From: JANLIQ01 sp964362925
GTDB lineage: Bacteria; Patescibacteriota; UBA1384; 2-12-FULL-50-11
NCBI GenBank assembly: GCA_964362925.1
Contig: CAYIGA010000003.1
Location: 1-38,473, forward strand
Length of the DNA stretch: 38,473 bases
Reading direction: 5' to 3'
Made by a program: the position numbers and the translations under genes. The notes below the pieces were generated by a model. It did not search any database. It was given only the letters and a program-made list of their open reading frames with translations, and was not told where the DNA came from. This document shows, one piece after another, positions 15,184 to 23,993 of this stretch (its first letter is position 1; every line of letters begins with the position of its first letter).

Positions 15184-15209
15184 GGCCCCGACTCCGATCA
15201 GTCAGGGCC
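15184..15209 (-). terminator. Terminator of the hypothetical gene at 15231-15764
   Basis: A 10-bp stem with one G-U pair (GGCCCTGACT/AGTCGGGGCC on the minus strand) and a 6-base loop, followed by GATTTCTT. It lies 22 bases downstream of the stop codon. Confidence 0.55.
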
Positions 15210-15230
15210 AGGGGTCACGGGGTCAAATCG

Positions 15231-15764
15231 TCACAGGCAGTCATAGTAGTCGGTCGATGACTGTTGTCTAGCATTTCGTTCGGCTTCTTGGCGTTTCCAG
15301 GCGATGTGCTGGACGACTTTGTCGCAAAACTCATCAACGCTCAAGCAGAAGAAGCAGTACCAGTACCGACCGGCCTCGAAGACGAAGCGCTGATCCGCGT
15401 TTGGCTCCTTGCCTTGAGCGAAATGGGTCTGGAGCTGTTGGTCGATTAATCGCCATTGCTCGTCGTCACCGCGAGAGGCAAACCGCTCTTGGGCCAGTTT
15501 GAGACAACTTTTGAAAGTAGGAGCGACCGCGTTCCATTCCCGTGGTGGCTGCTGGTCAGCGAAGCGGTTCATATGTGACTGGTCGTAACAATAAACGGTC
15601 TGACCGGAGAAACGACGACGAAGAGCCTTGAACATTCTAGCTTCAACATCGGCTTCGGCCCTTCTAGACGCAGCGTCAGCGGCGTCAACGCTCTTCAAGT
15701 CAGTACTCCGGACGATCGCCGACATACTGAACCAATCTCGGTCAGATTCGGTTGCCTTAGGCAC
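15231..15764 (-). CDS. Hypothetical protein, Cys/aromatic-rich
   Basis: A 177-residue protein of no family I recognise. It has a charged, Ala/Arg-rich N-terminal half (AADAASRRAEADVEARMFKALRRRF) and a C-terminal part rich in aromatics and cysteine (FEAGRYWYCFFCLSVDEFCDKVVQHIAWKR). The three closely spaced cysteines (CFFC...C) could bind metal or form disulfides. There is no signal peptide or clear TM segment. The GTG start at 15764 is supported by GGAAAGG 9 bases upstream. It is a monocistronic unit, with its own promoter and terminator. Confidence 0.7.
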   Translation of the reverse strand: MPKATESDRDWFSMSAIVRSTDLKSVDAADAASRRAEADVEARMFKALRRRFSGQTVYCYDQSHMNRFADQQPPREWNAVAPTFKSCLKLAQERFASRGDDEQWRLIDQQLQTHFAQGKEPNADQRFVFEAGRYWYCFFCLSVDEFCDKVVQHIAWKRQEAERNARQQSSTDYYDCL

Positions 15765-15786
15765 AAGTTTTTACCTTTCCGATTTC

Positions 15787-15825
15787 AGACTAAATTGAGT
15801 CTACCGCATTAGAGACAAAAATCAA
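15787..15825 (-). promoter_or_regulatory. Promoter with overlapping inverted repeat for gene at 15764
   Basis: Minus strand TTGATT (15825-15820), a 16-base spacer and TAGACT (15803-15798). The inverted repeat AGACT-aaattg-AGTCT (15787-15802) spans the -10 and the expected start, which is a plausible operator position. The -35 overlaps the stop of the upstream gene. Confidence 0.5.
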
Positions 15826-16820
15826 GGCGTTGGCCAGCGAGAACGATATCCGTGCGCCCAGGCCCAGGCGGTAACGTAGATCTGACTTTTGGCCTCCCAA
15901 ACGCTGGCCCCAGCCAGGCCGGCTTTAACTGATACCAAGTCCCAAAGCCCCGATTCGTACTGGAGAAGGCCTAAATATTTTCCGCCCGAGCCAGAAGAGT
16001 TGGGGTGACAATTACTTTCTCTAATAATTCGGTAATAAAGCCCGTTTGGGTCGATACCATTTCGTTTACCAGCATCAACAACCCAGTCTTTTAAGCCTAG
16101 GCAGTGGCTCGGTACTTGGTTTAATCCACCTTGGCGGACGACGGCCAAAATTGGATCAGCTGTTGTTTTGGTCGATTGAAGCGTTTTGCTAACTAACTCG
16201 CCGTCTTCCCTAATTAAAAGGTAGACTTTTTCCAATTTACCGTTCTGGCCGGCCTTGATCACCGTTTGAGCGCCAACAAACTGGTTGTAATCTTTTTCAA
16301 TTTTGGTCTGGTGCGGTACGATCTCGGTTTCGGTTACGGTTGTTCGAGCCACTCTAGTAATAGTAACTGTCATATCTTTGGCTAGCGACGTCGCTAGCGT
16401 TGGGGCAATTTTATCATCGACTCCGAGCTCGATCTTTTTTTCCTTGAACAGATCGCCAACGGTGGTTTGCCAAGTTCGCAAAACAAATTCCTTTTTGCCG
16501 TCAATCAATGATATGGGCAATGCCCGATGAACGGTGATGACGGTGCCAAGACCTAAACTCGGGTCGGGGAAAGACGAGACTTTATCTTCAGGAAAATAAT
16601 TAACTCCGACGGCTTGAAAAGCCTGGGGCAAAGAATCGGTTCGAGCAACAACTGAGAAAACCTCGGTTGGATTAGAGTCGGTCGCGGCGCTAATGAGCGT
16701 GGCGTCTTGGGCTAGAACTTGGCTTTTTTGGCCGTCAGGTAGAGATAAGACAAATAAGGCCAGTAGCCCTAACGCCGAGAACCCTAAAACACCCACCCCC
16801 CACTTCTTCGTGGTCGTCAT
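15822..16820 (-). CDS. G5-domain, Rpf/YabE-like cell-wall protein with lysozyme-like domain
   Basis: A 332-residue exported protein. The N-terminal signal/anchor lies at about 8-28 (GVLGFSALGLLALFVLSL). It is followed by ubiquitin-like DUF348-type repeats (about 55-160, including TVITVHRALPISLIDG and TTVGDLF), a G5 domain (about 165-230, DYNQFVGAQTVIKAGQNG) and a C-terminal lytic-transglycosylase-like domain (about 240-332). In that domain, IIRESNCHPNSSG supplies the probable catalytic Glu, followed by YLGLLQYESGLWD. This order matches resuscitation-promoting-factor/YabE proteins that cut peptidoglycan. It has its own TTGACA promoter. Domain order is clear; enzymatic activity is inferred. Confidence 0.85.
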   Translation of the reverse strand: MTTTKKWGVGVLGFSALGLLALFVLSLPDGQKSQVLAQDATLISAATDSNPTEVFSVVARTDSLPQAFQAVGVNYFPEDKVSSFPDPSLGLGTVITVHRALPISLIDGKKEFVLRTWQTTVGDLFKEKKIELGVDDKIAPTLATSLAKDMTVTITRVARTTVTETEIVPHQTKIEKDYNQFVGAQTVIKAGQNGKLEKVYLLIREDGELVSKTLQSTKTTADPILAVVRQGGLNQVPSHCLGLKDWVVDAGKRNGIDPNGLYYRIIRESNCHPNSSGSGGKYLGLLQYESGLWDLVSVKAGLAGASVWEAKSQIYVTAWAWAHGYRSRWPTP

Positions 16821-16838
16821 ATTTGTCGCGCAGTTTCT

Positions 16839-16866
16839 ACACTAGCGCACGGACAACTTATGTCAA
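16839..16866 (-). promoter_or_regulatory. Promoter of the G5/lysozyme-like gene
   Basis: Minus strand consensus TTGACA (16866-16861), a 16-base spacer and TAGTGT (16844-16839). The -35 overlaps the stop codon of the upstream membrane-protein gene. The ATG is 18 bases downstream of the -10 and lacks a Shine-Dalgarno. Confidence 0.5.
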
Positions 16867-17330
16867 TGTCGGACAATTTTGTAACGGAAGTTGAAGAATA
16901 CTAGTAAAAAAAGGATGACATCAGTGCCCCATAAAAGCGGTTGGGTTGACCAACTGGCTAGAAAAAATAACGGCAGTAACTGGGGCAAGAGGAGCGGTAG
17001 AATCTTCAAAAAACTGGTCAACTGGACTTTTTGTTTGTGAGCCCCGAAATATTCCTCCCAACCAGGGCTGATAGTCCTGACATAGCTAGCTACCGCTTCC
17101 ATCGTCATTTGATTAGCTTGATAGTTAAAGGTTAGTCCGGCAAAAACAATCGGAATCAAGAGAATAAAAAGCTCAAAATCCGCTGGAATCAATAATTGTT
17201 TGAGCCAAAACGCGGCGACGAGAAATATTCCTCCCAATAAGACAGCCAGGTTAATTATCTGGTGAAGAGCCTTAGCCCGTTCCAAAATCTCATCTCGCAT
17301 ATTGCCTAAATCTTCTTGGTTGGTGACCAT
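16863..17330 (-). CDS. Four-TM hypothetical membrane protein
   Basis: A 155-residue protein. It has a charged N-terminus (MVTNQEDLGNMRDEILERAK), two closely packed membrane helices (about 27-65), a cytoplasmic or external loop with YVRTISPGWEEYFGAH, then two more helices (about 106-150). I recognise no family. It is 32 bases downstream of the UvrD-type helicase on the same strand. A TATAGT box sits 6 bases before the ATG, so it may have its own leaderless start, though no good -35 is seen. Confidence 0.6.
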   Translation of the reverse strand: MVTNQEDLGNMRDEILERAKALHQIINLAVLLGGIFLVAAFWLKQLLIPADFELFILLIPIVFAGLTFNYQANQMTMEAVASYVRTISPGWEEYFGAHKQKVQLTSFLKILPLLLPQLLPLFFLASWSTQPLLWGTDVILFLLVFFNFRYKIVRH

Positions 17331-17362
17331 TCAGATACTATACATCCAATGTTTCAAAAGCC

Positions 17363-19234
17363 CTAGAGCCGATCAAGCAGTGATTCGTCGATTTCGCCTA
17401 AAAATCGACTTGGCAGGGTTGAGGTCAGGCCGCCGTGAATAATTCGTTGACGGGCATGAGTCAGATAGAGCCGTTTTTTGGCTCGAGTCATGCCGACATA
17501 ACAAAGTCGGCGTTCTTCATCGATCTCGTTATTGTCGTCAAAGGAGCGCAAATGGGGAAACAGCCCCTCTTCCAAACCGGTCAAAAAGACAACCGTAAAC
17601 TCCAAACCTTTCGATGAATGGAGGGTCATTAAAGTAACGGCGTCCGATGAGCCGTCGTAGTTGTCGACATCGCTAACCAGCGCTACATGTTCTAAAAATT
17701 CCTGACATTGTTCAAATTCGCTGGCCAAATTAAGCAGTTCCTCAACGTTCTGCCAGCGTTCCTCGCCCTCGAGCGTGCCATCTTCGACAAATTTCTGATA
17801 GGCTACTTCTTTGATAATTAGCTCTAGCCCGGCCAAAGGGGCGGCGGCCAGGACTTTCTCTCTAATCCCAGCCATTGACTCAAAAAATCGTTCCAATTTC
17901 TGGCCGCCTTTTTTAATCGTCACCGGGCCGATCCCTCGCGGCGGGACATTAATAATTCTGGCTAAAGCGACCGAATCGTCGGGGTTAAAGATGAAACGTA
18001 AGTACGACAGCATGTCTTTGATTTCCTTCCGTTCGTAGAAACGAACCGCGCCAACCAAGCGATACGGTAGACCTTCAGCTAGCAAAATTTCTTCCAGCAC
18101 TCGCGACTGAGCGTTAGTTCGATACAAGACGGCAAAATCGTTCCAGTCGTAACCTAGACTCCGTAATGTCCGAATCTCACTTGAGATAAAATCGGCTTCA
18201 GCGTAAGCGTTAGCAGCCTCAAAAACGGTAATCGGTGGCCCGGCTTCGTTGTCGGTCCAGAGTTTTTTGTCGCTCCGTTTTTTGACTTTGTCGATGATGT
18301 GGCTGGCGCCAGACAGGATGGTTTTAGTCGAGCGGTAATTCTGTTCCAGTTTGAAAACTTGAGCGCCGGGAAAGTCTTTATTGAAGTTTAAGATATTCTG
18401 GAAACTTGCCCCTCTAAATGCGTAAATCGATTGAAAATCGTCACCGACAACGCAGAGGTTTTTGGTTTTAGGGTTGGTCAGTAGTTGAGTCAGCCGGTAT
18501 TGGGCGTGATTGGTATCTTGGTACTCATCAATCATGACATAACAAAACAAATGCTGGTATTGAGCTCGAATACCGCTATCAGTTTCCAACATCTTGACAG
18601 TCGTCATGATCAGGTCATCAAAATCCAACCCTCCGACTTTATTCAACTCCGTTTGATACTTCTTGTAAACCTCCAGCGCTATCAGTTGAAAATGGCCTTG
18701 AACGTACGGCTGGTACTGCTCGGGCGTCAATAGCTCGTTTTTAGCCGAGCCGATAATCGATTTAATTGCTGGCGGCGAGTACTGCTTTGAGTCTAAGTTC
18801 ATTTCTTTCAATATTTGGCGAATGAGCGACAGGGTATCGTTGGTGTCGTAAATGGTGAAATTTGGGTTTAAACCAATCTTGATCGCTTCGGCTCGTAAAA
18901 TCCTGACACAGATCGAGTGAAAGGTGCCAACCCATGGTAACAGACGCCGGATGACAAATTGGCTATTTTTAACTGCCAGTAAATGCTCTTGGCCAAGTAA
19001 CTTTAGAATCCGCTTCGCTAGCTCCCCCGATGCTTTATTGGTAAAAGTAATACAAAGAATTTGATTTGGATCGGCCAGTTTTTGGTCGATAATATAAGCT
19101 AAACGGTGAGTCAGACATTTGGTTTTACCGCTACCAGCCCCGGCAAAAATCAAGACCGGCCCTTCAGTCGCCCTAACCGCTTGTTGCTGGGGCAAATTAA
19201 GCAGGGCAAAAATATTCTCGGCCGATTCCAGCAT
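17363..19234 (-). CDS. UvrD/PcrA/Rep-family superfamily 1 DNA helicase
   Basis: A 623-residue 3'-5' DNA helicase for repair and replication restart. The helicase motifs run in order: Q-motif LNLPQQQAVRA, Walker A FAGAGSGKT, Ia ITFTNKASGEL, motif II IDEYQDTN, III VVGDDFQSIYAFRGA, IV LEQNYRST, V TLMTLHSSKGLEF and VI CYVGMTRAKKRLYL. It ends shortly after the SRFLGEID motif, about 100 residues shorter than PcrA, so the C-terminal RNA-polymerase/partner-binding tail is absent. I cannot separate PcrA, UvrD and Rep by motif alone. Confidence 0.94.
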   Translation of the reverse strand: MLESAENIFALLNLPQQQAVRATEGPVLIFAGAGSGKTKCLTHRLAYIIDQKLADPNQILCITFTNKASGELAKRILKLLGQEHLLAVKNSQFVIRRLLPWVGTFHSICVRILRAEAIKIGLNPNFTIYDTNDTLSLIRQILKEMNLDSKQYSPPAIKSIIGSAKNELLTPEQYQPYVQGHFQLIALEVYKKYQTELNKVGGLDFDDLIMTTVKMLETDSGIRAQYQHLFCYVMIDEYQDTNHAQYRLTQLLTNPKTKNLCVVGDDFQSIYAFRGASFQNILNFNKDFPGAQVFKLEQNYRSTKTILSGASHIIDKVKKRSDKKLWTDNEAGPPITVFEAANAYAEADFISSEIRTLRSLGYDWNDFAVLYRTNAQSRVLEEILLAEGLPYRLVGAVRFYERKEIKDMLSYLRFIFNPDDSVALARIINVPPRGIGPVTIKKGGQKLERFFESMAGIREKVLAAAPLAGLELIIKEVAYQKFVEDGTLEGEERWQNVEELLNLASEFEQCQEFLEHVALVSDVDNYDGSSDAVTLMTLHSSKGLEFTVVFLTGLEEGLFPHLRSFDDNNEIDEERRLCYVGMTRAKKRLYLTHARQRIIHGGLTSTLPSRFLGEIDESLLDRL

Positions 19235-19270
19235 TTGCTCTCATACTAATGATATCGACCTAATTTAACC

Positions 19271-19307
19271 AGGGGAAAGAAAAGCTCCCTAGGCGTCTAA
19301 GGAGCTT
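19271..19307 (-). terminator. purF terminator
   Basis: An 11-bp stem with one G-U pair (AAGCTCCTTAG/CTAGGGAGCTT on the minus strand; 19282-19307) and a 4-base loop, followed by TTTCTTTCCCC. It starts 15 bases after the purF stop. Confidence 0.7.
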
Positions 19308-19322
19308 GGGTCGGGTGAGAAT

Positions 19323-20663
19323 TCAACTATCAACCGGGTACTTTCCGGAAAAGCAAGAGAAGCAGAAGCCAGCTGGCCCTCCTGGGACCGCGTTCAACAT
19401 TCCGTTTTGAGACAGGTAGCCAAGGCTGTCGGCGCCGATCTTTTGGCGTATTTGCTCAACCGAACGGTCGGCGGCGATTAGCTCTGCGTAGGTCGGGGTG
19501 TCAATCCCGTAATGACACGGACCAACTATTGGTGGCGAGCTAATTCGGACATGAACCTCTCTAGCGCCAGCATCGCGAACCGCCTGGACTAAAAGTTCGG
19601 TCGTCATCCCCCGAACGATCGAATCATCGACCATCACCACATTTTTACCAGCCACCACCTCCCGGACAACATTGTATTTAATTCTGGATTGAAGCTGGCG
19701 GTTAGACTTGGCGGGCTGAATAAATGTCCGGCCGATGTAGTGGTCACGATTGAAGGCGTTGTCGGGACGAATGCCCGACTCTTGAGCGTAGCCGATGGCC
19801 GCTTCATTGGCTGAATCCGGCACCGCGAAAATCAAGTCTGCCCCGGGTGTTGGATGCTCTTTAGCGAGCTGGATTCCCAACGAACGACGAGCTTGATTGA
19901 CCGAACCGTTGAAGATGAGACTATCCGGCCGGGCAAAGTAGACGTGCTCGAAGACGCAACGCCTCTGCTCGGCAGTGGCAAAGATTGAGCTATTTAGCCC
20001 CCCTTTGCTAATCTTCAGAATCTCCCCAGCTTTAATGTCACGACGATAATTGGCCTCGACCAAGTCAAAGGCACAGGTCTCTGACGCAACGATGTAGCCA
20101 TTCCCCAGCTGACCCAGAGAAAGTGGCCGCCAGCCGTAACGATCGCGGACAGCGAACAGGGTCTGGCCGATCAGGAGCACAAGCGAAAATGCTCCTTGAA
20201 GTTGGATTATCGCGTTTTGCAAGCGCTCCTCAATCGAGGCGCCCTCGGCCCGAGCGATGAGATGAACGATCACCTCCGAGTCGATCGAGGAGCTGAATAT
20301 TGCCCCGTCGGCCTTGAGACCTTGGCGCAAGGAATCGCCGTTAGTCAATGTCCCGTTGTGAGCCAAGGCGATCCAACCATCTTTTGAATCGATCAAGAGC
20401 GGTTGAATATTTTCAACCGTCGAGCCGCCACTGGTACTGTACCGATTGTGACCGATGGCCGTTCGACCAGATTCAGAGTCGAGCGCTTCAACGCCCAGGG
20501 CCTCGATGACTAAACCCAGCCCTTTTCGAATGATTGGCTGATTCCGGTTGCCTAAAACAACCAAACCGGCCGCTTCTTGGCCTCGGTGCTGTAGTCTGTG
20601 TAGCGCCAGCCGAACGACATTAGACACCTCTGGAACGTCAAATGCCCCGACAATACCACACAT
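19323..20663 (-). CDS. purF: Amidophosphoribosyltransferase
   Basis: A 446-residue PurF, the first step of de novo purine synthesis (PRPP + Gln to phosphoribosylamine). The true start is ATG 20663, which puts the Ntn-hydrolase nucleophile directly after Met (MCGIVGAFD). It has GGGAG upstream, and longer in-frame starts would add unrelated residues. Glutaminase motifs HRGQEAAG, IGHNRYST and ALAHNGTLTN are present, as is the PRPP loop VVMVDDSIVRGMTTE. Cysteines in RRCVFEHVYFARPDS, GPCHYGID and FCFSCFSGKYP match the [4Fe-4S] ligands of Bacillus-type PurF, yet the propeptide is lacking. No other purine genes are in the window. Confidence 0.96.
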   Translation of the reverse strand: MCGIVGAFDVPEVSNVVRLALHRLQHRGQEAAGLVVLGNRNQPIIRKGLGLVIEALGVEALDSESGRTAIGHNRYSTSGGSTVENIQPLLIDSKDGWIALAHNGTLTNGDSLRQGLKADGAIFSSSIDSEVIVHLIARAEGASIEERLQNAIIQLQGAFSLVLLIGQTLFAVRDRYGWRPLSLGQLGNGYIVASETCAFDLVEANYRRDIKAGEILKISKGGLNSSIFATAEQRRCVFEHVYFARPDSLIFNGSVNQARRSLGIQLAKEHPTPGADLIFAVPDSANEAAIGYAQESGIRPDNAFNRDHYIGRTFIQPAKSNRQLQSRIKYNVVREVVAGKNVVMVDDSIVRGMTTELLVQAVRDAGAREVHVRISSPPIVGPCHYGIDTPTYAELIAADRSVEQIRQKIGADSLGYLSQNGMLNAVPGGPAGFCFSCFSGKYPVDS

Positions 20664-20739
20664 TTTGGTCTCCCTATCCCTATTTTTTAACCCCAAACAA
20701 ACTACGGCGAGTGTAACCAATGTCTCTTGAAAAGTACAA

Positions 20740-22098
20740 TTACTTAGAGCTAACCTTGGATTTGCGGTCAATGTCGTAGAAGCGAGCCTGCTCGGTTTTG
20801 AAAAGCAGTTCAACCTCACCGATTGGCCCATTTCGATGCTTACGAATGAGAACATCAACGATACCTTTTCGTTCAGTATCTTTATCGTAGTAATCTTCTC
20901 GGTATAGAAACATCACCACGTCGGCATCTTGCTCTAAACTACCGCTGTCTCGCAAATCAGATAGTTGGGGCATTTTTTTATCTCGACTTTCAACGGCTCG
21001 GGATAATTGCGACAGAGCAATCACCGGCACCTTAAGTTCTCGAGCAATCGCTTTTAATGACCGAGAGATGTCCGAGACTTCCTGAACCCGATTGATCTCT
21101 CCGTAACCGCGACGGCCTTCGAGTAGTTGAAGATAATCAACAATTATCAATCCAAGTTTGTTTTCGGCCTGCAAGCGACGGGCTCGAGTCCGTATTTCAA
21201 TCGGCGTTAAGATCGGAGAGTCATCGATAAAAATCGGCGCTTCGGCCAAAGTTCCCATCGCCATACCGATGGCCGGAAAGTCGTTTTCGCTTAAATTCCC
21301 CGTCCGCAGTTTCCAGCCGTCAACCATCGCTTGGGCACACAAGAGTCGATCGACAATCTGTTCGCGCGACTGTTCCATCGAAAAGAACCCAATCGGTACT
21401 TTAGCTTTAACGGCGGCGTTTAAGGCGAAATTAAGGGCGAGGGCGGTTTTACCAACAGACGGTCGAGCGGCGAGAATAATCAAATCTGACGGCTGAAAGC
21501 CGGAGAGTTTGTTATCCAAATCTTTGAAACCCGAGGTTACGCCCCGTAATAGCCCCTTTTCGCGATGAAGACGGTCGATCCGATCAAAACTTGCCGCCAG
21601 AATATCGGCAATCGGCAGAAAGTTATCGGCCACCATTTGGCGCGAGACATTAAAGAGCGCCGACTCGGCCTCGTCCATAATCACTTGAATCTCTTTATCC
21701 TCGTCGTAACCCAGTTCGGCGATTTTTTGACCGGCCGTCAAAATCCGACGCAAAACCGATTTGTGTTTAACGATCTCGGCGTAATGAACGACATGGAGAG
21801 CCGTCGGCACCGAGTTAACTAATTCGGCTAAATATGCGGCGCCGCCGATCATATCGAGCTCTTTGACGGCCTCGAGCTCGTTAGTTAAGGTGACTAAATC
21901 GATCGGCGAGCGTTTTTCGTACAGCCGCAGGATTGCTCGGAAAATTGCCTGGTTAGCTTGACTGTAAAAATCTTCGCCAACTATCATATCGGCGACTTTA
22001 TCCATCGCTTCTTTGTTGACTAAAACCGCCCCCAAAACCGCCGATTCAGCTTCCAGATTCTGGGGCGGTAATTTACCGATAAGTTTATCGCTGGCCAT
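20740..22098 (-). CDS. dnaB: Replicative DNA helicase
   Basis: A 452-residue hexameric replicative helicase. The N-terminal domain starts PPQNLEAESAVLGAVL (about 10-110). The RecA-like C-terminal ATPase has Walker A ARPSVGKTALALNFA, GFFSMEQSREQIVDRLL, Walker B GLIIVDYLQLL, VIALSQLSRAVESR, the DLRDSGSLEQDADVVMFLYRE motif, and KHRNGPIGEVELLF near the end. No intein is present. Start: ATG 22098 has no Shine-Dalgarno; TATGAG lies 6 bases upstream, so the mRNA is probably leaderless. Two copies of a dispersed repeat sit just upstream. Confidence 0.97.
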   Translation of the reverse strand: MASDKLIGKLPPQNLEAESAVLGAVLVNKEAMDKVADMIVGEDFYSQANQAIFRAILRLYEKRSPIDLVTLTNELEAVKELDMIGGAAYLAELVNSVPTALHVVHYAEIVKHKSVLRRILTAGQKIAELGYDEDKEIQVIMDEAESALFNVSRQMVADNFLPIADILAASFDRIDRLHREKGLLRGVTSGFKDLDNKLSGFQPSDLIILAARPSVGKTALALNFALNAAVKAKVPIGFFSMEQSREQIVDRLLCAQAMVDGWKLRTGNLSENDFPAIGMAMGTLAEAPIFIDDSPILTPIEIRTRARRLQAENKLGLIIVDYLQLLEGRRGYGEINRVQEVSDISRSLKAIARELKVPVIALSQLSRAVESRDKKMPQLSDLRDSGSLEQDADVVMFLYREDYYDKDTERKGIVDVLIRKHRNGPIGEVELLFKTEQARFYDIDRKSKVSSK

Positions 22099-22104
22099 TA
22101 ATCA

Positions 22105-22133
22105 CTCATACTTCTAATCAAAGTTACAATCAA
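22105..22133 (-). promoter_or_regulatory. dnaB promoter (leaderless)
   Basis: Minus strand TTGATT (22133-22128), a 17-base spacer and TATGAG (22110-22105), 6 bases before the ATG at 22098. The last base of the -35 coincides with the first base of the direct repeat at 22133. Confidence 0.5.
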
Positions 22134-22266
22134 TGAGAACGAGTACATTCTCGATTTATTCCCTGGGGTCATAAAATGTCGCTCGTTGCACTCGCTCGTC
22201 TCTCGCTTGAAGCTCGAGATGAGAACGAGTACATTCTCGATTTACTTCCCTGGAGCTGACAAAATG
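22133..22266. repeat. Direct repeat pair upstream of dnaB
   Basis: Two near-identical ~46-base copies start at 22133 and 22219 (offset 86). Both begin atgagaacgagtacattctc and continue gattta...ttccctgg...aaaatg with a few substitutions. Each holds the small inverted repeat GAGAA...TTCTC. The spacer between them is rich in gctcg/ctcgc words. No coding content is supported; they look like a dispersed intergenic element. Confidence 0.65.
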
Positions 22267-22322
22267 ACCGAGTGTTGGAAAGTCTAAAACAGACAAGGTT
22301 TTAAGGCTTAACTAGCTTGTAA

Positions 22323-23783
22323 TCATTCATTTATCTCAAAGACCTCGATGACCGTGCTTAAGAGATCCTCTTCCTTGTTGACCCCAACGTCAAGATCAGG
22401 CTTAACCAAACACTCCAAAACCAGTGAGCGACCGGCAACTTCGGATGCTAGCAACTCAATTAAGTCACGATTTTTTCTCTCAAACAAACGTTCCGAATAA
22501 AACCGAAATTTAACGGTGATATTCAACTTGTCGTCGGTGATGCCATCAAAATGAGCCGAGCTGACAACGGCGTAAAGAGCGTGGTTTTTTTCGTGGACGG
22601 AGGTAAGAAAATTCGGCCAAAAAGCTCCGGAATCGTTACTCTTGACTGGGGTGGCGCTAACGGTGTCAACGGCTGGGGCGGTGGTCGTCTCTTTTTCGCT
22701 CAAATCGGTGATTGTACTGGCAGCGGGCGGGGTGGCCAATATTGTCGAATCGGATGAGGCAGTTTTGACAGTCTCTCGTTTCAACGCCGCCGAGATTAAG
22801 CTAGCAGAGAGTAAGGAAGTAGTATCAACCGAGTGACGAGCTCTAGCCAAGGCCACGAGCAACTCCTCTAGTAAAAGCGCCGAGGGCGCCACGTCAGTCG
22901 TGGCAGAATCAAAAATCCGTTGACGGCAACTATCGGCCATCTCTCGAACTAAAACGCCGATGTCTAGTCCCTCGTCGACAAATTTTTTAAGTAAACTGGC
23001 CACAATTTTCGCCCCTCCAGATTCGATTGCCAATAGTAACTGGCTAATTACTTCGGCGCTCGGTAAGCCAATGGCGGCTCGCAAACTTTCGGCGGTTAAA
23101 TTTTTTTGACCGCTAACATTGTCGAGCAAAGCTAAGGCATCTCGGTACGAACCGTCGGCCCGTTCGGCGATAACTTGGGCGGCCGAGTCGTCGAGTTTTA
23201 AGCCTTCTTTAGCCGCTATTTCATGAAGAACAGTGATAATTTTGTCTAATGTTGCTCGATGGAATTGGTAACGTAAACAACGGGAAATGATCGTCTCTGG
23301 GACTTTATGTAATTCGGTCGTCGCTAAAATGAAAATGACGTGGGCTGGCGGTTCTTCGAGGGTTTTTAAGAAAGCGTTGAATGCTTCCCTGGTTAGCATA
23401 TGAAACTCATCGATAATGTAGACCTTGTAACGCGACCGAGTCGGGGCGAAGGCGATTTTCTCCCGCAGATCACGAATTTCGTCGATCCCTCGGTTACTGG
23501 CGGCATCGATTTCGATCACGTCAACCGACGAACCATTCTGGATCTCTAAGCAAATATCGCACTTGCCACAGGCCTCCTCCTTAGTTTTTTTGCCGACACA
23601 GTTAACCGCCCGGGCCAGTAAACGAGCGAGGGTGGTTTTGCCCGTTCCTCTCGGACCAGAAAATAGATAAGCGTGACCAACTTGGTCGGTCGCAAGCATA
23701 GCCGAAATCGAACTACGGATGTGATCCTGACCCAAAAGCTCGGAAAATTGGTTGGGACGATACTTTCGATACAGAGATGACAT
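22323..23783 (-). CDS. dnaX: DNA polymerase III subunit gamma/tau
   Basis: A 486-residue clamp-loader ATPase. It begins SLYRKYRPNQFSELLGQDHI, the canonical DnaX start. Walker A is FSGPRGTGKTTLARLLARAVNC, and the zinc cysteines are in C...ACGKCDICLEI. Motif B is VYIIDEFHMLTREAFNAFLKTLEEPP, sensor 1 is FILATTELHKVPETIISRC, and sensor 2 lies around GSYRDALALLDN. After a Ser/Thr/Ala-rich linker (about 335-385) a small C-terminal domain follows (FWPNFLTSVHEKNHALY), so it is a tau-like form. GGGAG lies 12 bases before the ATG. Confidence 0.96.
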   Translation of the reverse strand: MSSLYRKYRPNQFSELLGQDHIRSSISAMLATDQVGHAYLFSGPRGTGKTTLARLLARAVNCVGKKTKEEACGKCDICLEIQNGSSVDVIEIDAASNRGIDEIRDLREKIAFAPTRSRYKVYIIDEFHMLTREAFNAFLKTLEEPPAHVIFILATTELHKVPETIISRCLRYQFHRATLDKIITVLHEIAAKEGLKLDDSAAQVIAERADGSYRDALALLDNVSGQKNLTAESLRAAIGLPSAEVISQLLLAIESGGAKIVASLLKKFVDEGLDIGVLVREMADSCRQRIFDSATTDVAPSALLLEELLVALARARHSVDTTSLLSASLISAALKRETVKTASSDSTILATPPAASTITDLSEKETTTAPAVDTVSATPVKSNDSGAFWPNFLTSVHEKNHALYAVVSSAHFDGITDDKLNITVKFRFYSERLFERKNRDLIELLASEVAGRSLVLECLVKPDLDVGVNKEEDLLSTVIEVFEINE

Positions 23784-23993
23784 GGTGTTTTGATACTCCC
23801 AAAATTAGAGGGAAAGTTCAAAGGATTATTTATTAATAATTCAGGCGGTTGGACCGCTCGAGCTTGAGCGAGGACCAGGGGGCCTAGTCTTGAGGCGGCC
23901 CCCTACTGCGAGCAAGTTTTACTTGCGAAAAGCGAGCGTTAGCGACATCCCCTCGCGCTCCCTACCCCCGCCCGCTTCCCTTTGGGGAGTGGG

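Noticed and set aside
20664..20858. N-terminal extension of PurF to 511 residues
   Set aside because: It overlaps the end of dnaB and would bury the catalytic Cys that must follow the initiator Met; a good ribosome-binding site precedes ATG 20663.
23100..23112. A-AAA-AAT slippery heptamer in dnaX as a gamma/tau frameshift site
   Set aside because: It lies near codon 227, inside the ATPase/clamp-loader core, so a frameshift product would be a truncated, non-functional protein rather than gamma.
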